Assembly: GCF_001613225.1 (NCBI RefSeq)
Contig: NZ_BDBY01000385.1
Coordinates: 1 to 36,447, forward strand
Direction of reading: 5' to 3'
Length of the DNA stretch: 36,447 nucleotides
From: Nocardia pseudovaccinii NBRC 100343
GTDB lineage: Bacteria; Actinomycetota; Actinomycetes; Mycobacteriales; Mycobacteriaceae
This document shows positions 33,042 to 36,447 of this stretch, in pieces (within the stretch, counting starts at the first letter, position 1; the number at the start of each line of letters is the position of its first letter). The notes under the pieces are model-generated. The model had not been told where the DNA came from, did not search any database, and worked only from the letters and a program-made list of their open reading frames with translations. Made by a program: the position numbers and the translations under genes.

Positions 33042-35708
33042 GTGCAGACCCACGAGATCCGACGGCGATTCCTGGACCATTTTGTCCGTGCCGGACACAC
33101 CGAGGTGCCTAGTGCCTCGCTGATCCTGGCCGACCCGACCCTGTTGTTCGTCAACGCGGGCATGGTTCAGTTCAAGCCGTATTTCTTGGGTCAGGAAGCG
33201 CCGCCGTTCCCGCGCGCGACCAGTGTGCAGAAATGCGTCCGCACCGGTGATATCGAAGAGGTCGGCGTCACCACCCGGCACAACACCTTCTTCCAGATGG
33301 CGGGCAACTTCTCCTTCGGTGACTACTTCAAGGAGGGCGCCATCACCCTCGCCTGGGAGTTGATCAGCAAGTCGCAGGAGGACGGCGGCTACGGCTTCGA
33401 TCCCGAGCGGATCTGGGTGACGGCCTACGAATCCGATCCGGAGGCCGCCGAGATCTGGCACCGGGTCGCGGGCATCCCGAAGGAGCGGATCCAGTTCCGC
33501 GACGGCAAGGACAATTACTGGGATATGGGTGTGCCCGGCCCGGGCGGCCCGTGTTCGGAGATCTACTACGACCGCGGCCCCGAATACGGTAGGGACGGCG
33601 GCCCGGTCGCCGACGAGGACCGCTACCTGGAGATCTGGAATCTGGTCTTCATGCAGGACATCCGCGGTGAGCAGAGCCCCAAGCTCGGCTACCCGCCGGT
33701 CGGATCGCTGCCCAAGAAGAATATCGATACCGGCATGGGCGTCGAGCGCATCGCGCTGTTGCTGCAGGGCGTCGACAACGTCTACGAAACCGACCTGCTT
33801 CGCCCGATCATCGATAAGGCCGAGGAGCTGACCGGCCGGTCCTACGGTGTCGAACACGAAGACGACCGCCGCTTCCGCGTCATCGCCGACCACGCCCGCA
33901 CCTCGGCCATGCTGATCGCCGACGGCGTCAACCCGGGCAACGAGGGCCGTGGCTATGTGTTGCGCCGCCTGCTGCGCCGCATCGTGCGCTCGGCCCGGCT
34001 GCTCGGCGCGGACAAGCCGGTGATCGGCGAATTCATGAAGGTCGTCAGCGAGCTGATGTCGCCGTCGTATCCGGAACTGGCCACCGACTTCGCACGGATC
34101 GAGAATGTCGCGGTGGGTGAGGAGACCGCGTTCCTCAAGACGCTCAATACGGGCTCCCGGCTGTTCGCCGATGCCGTCGATGAGGTCGCGGCCAAGGGTG
34201 GCAAGACGATTCCGGGTTCGGACGCCTTCAAACTGCACGACACTTACGGCTTCCCGATCGAGCTGACCCTGGAGATGGCGGCCGAGGCCGGACTGTCGGT
34301 CGACGAGGAGGGCTTCCGCTCGCTGATGGCCGAGCAGCGGAAGATGGCCAAGGAGGATGCGCAGGCGCGCAAGCACGGACATGCCGACCTGTCCATCTAC
34401 AAGGAGTTGGTCGACCGCGGCGCAACGGAATTCACCGGTTTCGACGAGCTGACCTCCGAGGCGCACGTCCTCGCGCTGATCGCCGACGGTGTCCGGGTGC
34501 CGACCGCCACCATCGGCCAGGACGTCGAGGTGATCCTGGACCGCAGCCCGCTGTATGCGGAGTCCGGTGGTCAGATCGCCGATCGCGGCACCATTACGGC
34601 GCAGGGCCTCAAGCTGCGCGTCAACGATGTGCAGAAGATCGCCAAGAAGTTGTGGGTGCACAAGACCACGGTCGAACAGGGCCAGATCACCGAGGGCGAT
34701 GTCGTACTCGCCCAGGCCGATCCGGCATGGCGCCATGGCGCCACCCAGGGCCACTCCGGCACACATATGGTGCATGCCGCGCTGCGGCAGGTGCTCGGCC
34801 CGAACGCGGTGCAGGCCGGTTCGCTGAACAAGCCCGGCTATCTGCGCTTCGACTTCAACTGGCAGGGCCAGCTCTCCGAACAGCAGAAGGCCGATATCGA
34901 GGCCGTCTCCAATGACGCGGTCGGCTCGGACTTCCCCGTGAACACCTTCGTCACCGATCTGCCCAAGGCCAAGCAGATGGGCGCGCTCGCGCTGTTCGGC
35001 GAGAATTACGGCGACGAGGTGCGCGTGGTGGAGATCGGCGGACCGTTCTCGATGGAGCTGTGCGGTGGTACGCACGTACAGCATTCCTCACAGATCGGCC
35101 CGATCACCGTGCTCGGTGAATCGGCGATCGGTTCCGGTAAGCGACGTGTGGAGGCCTTCGTCGGCCTGGACTCATATAAGTATCTGGCGAAGGAGCGTGC
35201 GCTGCTGGCCGGTGTCGCGTCCTCGCTGAAGGTGCCTTCGGAGGAGGTGCCCGCGCGCGTCGAGCAGCTCGTGGAGCGGCTGAAGGTGGCCGAGAAGGAG
35301 CTCGAGCGCACCAAGATCGCCACGGTGCTCGCTTCGGCGGCCGAGTTCGTGGACGAGGCCGAGCGGGTCGGTAGCGTGCTGCTGGTGGCCGCGGCCGCAC
35401 CTGACGGTGTCACCGCCGGTGACCTGCGCACCCTCGCCACCGATATCCGCGGCCGGTTCGGCACCGAGCCTGCGGTGGTCGTACTGCTCGGCAATGCCGA
35501 TGGCAAGGTGCCCTTCGTCGTTACGGTCAACAAGAGCGCGCAGGATCTCGGCTTCAAGGCCGGAGACCTGGTCGCCAGCTTCGGCCCGAGCATTTCCGGT
35601 CGCGGCGGCGGCAAGCCGGAGATGGCGCAGGGCGCCGGTTCGGACCCCTCGGGTATCGAAGTCGGTCTGGCCTCGGTCCGTGCCCGGGTGGCTGAACTCG
35701 CCGGGTGA
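33042..35708 (+). CDS. alaS: Alanyl-tRNA synthetase
   Basis: A class II synthetase for tRNA-Ala, 888 residues, normal length. The catalytic domain opens THEIRRRFLDHFVRAGHTEVPSAS, then FVNAGMVQFKPYFLG, TTRHNTFFQMAGNFSFGDYFKEGAI and GMGVERIALLLQG. The editing domain has the zinc ligands GHSGTH (His571, His575) and CGGTH (Cys674, His678). The C-terminal DHHA1 domain carries GRGGGKPEMAQG. The start GTG 33042 gives the conserved first residues; it lacks a ribosome site, so it is probably leaderless. Its stop overlaps the ruvX start (TGATG). Confidence 0.96.
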   Translation: MQTHEIRRRFLDHFVRAGHTEVPSASLILADPTLLFVNAGMVQFKPYFLGQEAPPFPRATSVQKCVRTGDIEEVGVTTRHNTFFQMAGNFSFGDYFKEGAITLAWELISKSQEDGGYGFDPERIWVTAYESDPEAAEIWHRVAGIPKERIQFRDGKDNYWDMGVPGPGGPCSEIYYDRGPEYGRDGGPVADEDRYLEIWNLVFMQDIRGEQSPKLGYPPVGSLPKKNIDTGMGVERIALLLQGVDNVYETDLLRPIIDKAEELTGRSYGVEHEDDRRFRVIADHARTSAMLIADGVNPGNEGRGYVLRRLLRRIVRSARLLGADKPVIGEFMKVVSELMSPSYPELATDFARIENVAVGEETAFLKTLNTGSRLFADAVDEVAAKGGKTIPGSDAFKLHDTYGFPIELTLEMAAEAGLSVDEEGFRSLMAEQRKMAKEDAQARKHGHADLSIYKELVDRGATEFTGFDELTSEAHVLALIADGVRVPTATIGQDVEVILDRSPLYAESGGQIADRGTITAQGLKLRVNDVQKIAKKLWVHKTTVEQGQITEGDVVLAQADPAWRHGATQGHSGTHMVHAALRQVLGPNAVQAGSLNKPGYLRFDFNWQGQLSEQQKADIEAVSNDAVGSDFPVNTFVTDLPKAKQMGALALFGENYGDEVRVVEIGGPFSMELCGGTHVQHSSQIGPITVLGESAIGSGKRRVEAFVGLDSYKYLAKERALLAGVASSLKVPSEEVPARVEQLVERLKVAEKELERTKIATVLASAAEFVDEAERVGSVLLVAAAAPDGVTAGDLRTLATDIRGRFGTEPAVVVLLGNADGKVPFVVTVNKSAQDLGFKAGDLVASFGPSISGRGGGKPEMAQGAGSDPSGIEVGLASVRARVAELAG

Positions 35709-36241
35709 TGGGCGACTCGGAGAGTCATCGTCCCTCACCCGACACCGATCCCGGCCGCGGCAGACGGATCGGCATCGATGTCGGCAGTGTCCGAATCGGG
35801 GTCGCCTCCAGCGACCCCGACGGCATGCTCGCCACACCCGTGGAAACGGTGGCGCGCGCGAAGCCGAATAAGCGCGCGTCCGGACCGGCAAGCGACATTT
35901 CCAGAATTGCCGAAATTGTGCGGGAATACGAGGCAGTCGAGGTCATCGTCGGTCTGCCACGGACATTGCGCGGGGAAAAGGGGACCGCAGCTGACGCGGC
36001 AATGGTGTTCGCGGAACGTTTGCGCGCAGTCATAGCGCCCGTGCCTATCCGACTTTCCGACGAACGTTTGACTACGGTGTCAGCTGCACGTGCATTGCGG
36101 GACAGTGGAGTTCGCGCGCGTGGCCAGCGGCAGGTGATCGATCAGGCGGCCGCCGTAGCGATCCTGCAGGGATGGTTGGACGAACGGAGTGCGGTGTTGA
36201 AGTCGGCCGAAGCGGCGTCTGATTCCGGAGACGGTGCATGA
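35708..36241 (+). CDS. ruvX: YqgF/RuvX family RNase H-like nuclease
   Basis: A 177-residue RuvC/RNase H-fold protein, placed in bacteria as putative Holliday-junction resolvase or 16S rRNA pre-processing nuclease (YqgF). The first acidic strand is RIGIDVGSVRIGVASSDP, then VIVGLPRTLRGEKG, the catalytic Glu in SDERLTT and the final Asp in QVIDQAAAVAILQGWLD. The N-terminus is extended by about 20 residues (SPDTDPGRGR). ATG 35708 overlaps the alaS stop by one base; GTG 35705 is an alternative. Its stop overlaps mltG (ATGA), so alaS-ruvX-mltG are translationally linked. Confidence 0.92.
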   Translation: MGDSESHRPSPDTDPGRGRRIGIDVGSVRIGVASSDPDGMLATPVETVARAKPNKRASGPASDISRIAEIVREYEAVEVIVGLPRTLRGEKGTAADAAMVFAERLRAVIAPVPIRLSDERLTTVSAARALRDSGVRARGQRQVIDQAAAVAILQGWLDERSAVLKSAEAASDSGDGA

Positions 36242-36447
36242 CGGATCGATGGGCGCGAGCCGAGGAACGTTTCCGTCAGCGCGAGGCTGAGCGGCGTTAC
36301 CGGCGAAACGACCAGGCATGGGAGGACTACGACGACGACACCACGGTCATTCCGCGCTATACCGACGAAGATCACGACGAGGTACTCGCGGCCGAGCGTT
36401 CGCGGCGTGCGACCCAGCGCGCCGAGCGCGCGGAACCGCGGCGTGGG
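36238..36447 (+). CDS. mltG: Endolytic transglycosylase MltG, N-terminal part
   Basis: The first 70 codons of a gene cut by the window end. ATG 36238 overlaps the ruvX stop. The visible part is a charged, disordered cytoplasmic tail (RWARAEERFRQREAERRYRR, then DDDTTVIPRYTDED), without membrane or catalytic segment yet. The name rests on the conserved order alaS-ruvX-mltG in actinobacteria and on the similar charged tail of their MltG. MltG cuts nascent glycan strands at the membrane. Confidence 0.65.
   Translation, partial: MTDRWARAEERFRQREAERRYRRNDQAWEDYDDDTTVIPRYTDEDHDEVLAAERSRRATQRAERAEPRRG

Noticed and set aside
32871..35084. Long minus-strand open frame of about 737 codons opposite alaS
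   Set aside because: It lies antisense to an unmistakable alaS; its His/Arg/Gly/Asp-rich product is typical of high-GC shadow frames.

Overview
The window is high-GC actinobacterial DNA, most likely from a mycolic-acid-containing genus such as Nocardia or a close relative. Four things point this way: very high third-position GC, frequent GTG starts, an EspC-like type VII secretion substrate gene, and a gene order (ppiB, hisS, SOS-controlled radical SAM gene, zinc metallopeptidase, aspS, rarA, alaS, ruvX, mltG) that I recall as close to the Mycobacterium tuberculosis Rv2582 to Rv2553c segment. I saw no tRNA, rRNA, CRISPR array, complete insertion sequence or phage. The genus is an inference.

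Bases 1-7700 hold a conjugation-like (type IV secretion-like) operon on the plus strand. It encodes a VirB4-like ATPase, a small IS3-OrfA-like HTH protein, a membrane-anchored M23/lytic transglycosylase/NlpC-P60 fusion, a VirB8-like anchored protein, a VirD4/TraG coupling ATPase, a 26-codon linker ORF and a DUF4913 protein. A strong bidirectional terminator and a convergent coiled-coil gene follow. No relaxase is visible. The NlpC/P60 domain has lost its catalytic Cys and His. A 456-base gene-free stretch separates this block from the housekeeping genes.

Bases 8145-16305 carry a membrane-anchored cyclophilin (minus), hisS, a two-helix membrane protein and malate dehydrogenase. Next come a divergent DUF4267/MarR pair around a 33-bp palindrome, and korBA, the 2-oxoacid:ferredoxin oxidoreductase subunits (minus). 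Mdh and KorAB both serve the TCA cycle.

Bases 16389-18688 hold two minus-strand genes with striking control sites. The radical SAM gene has a consensus actinobacterial LexA box just upstream, and its protein ends in a sliding-clamp-like pentapeptide. The epimerase/dehydrogenase gene has two KstR-type palindromes in its promoter. Bases 18689-20631 encode an overlapping EspC-like/EspA-like pair.

Bases 20792-31504 include a secreted unknown protein, a KPN_02809-type zinc metallopeptidase, aspS, a DUF389 membrane protein, a Pro/Gly-rich membrane protein and an APH-fold kinase. They also include a DGPF/YciI protein with an ECF42-type sigma factor behind a matching ECF42-type promoter, and a Tat-exported PhoD phosphatase. 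Bases 31591-36447 are a plus-strand housekeeping run: rarA, alaS, ruvX and the start of mltG, the last three overlapping or nearly so.
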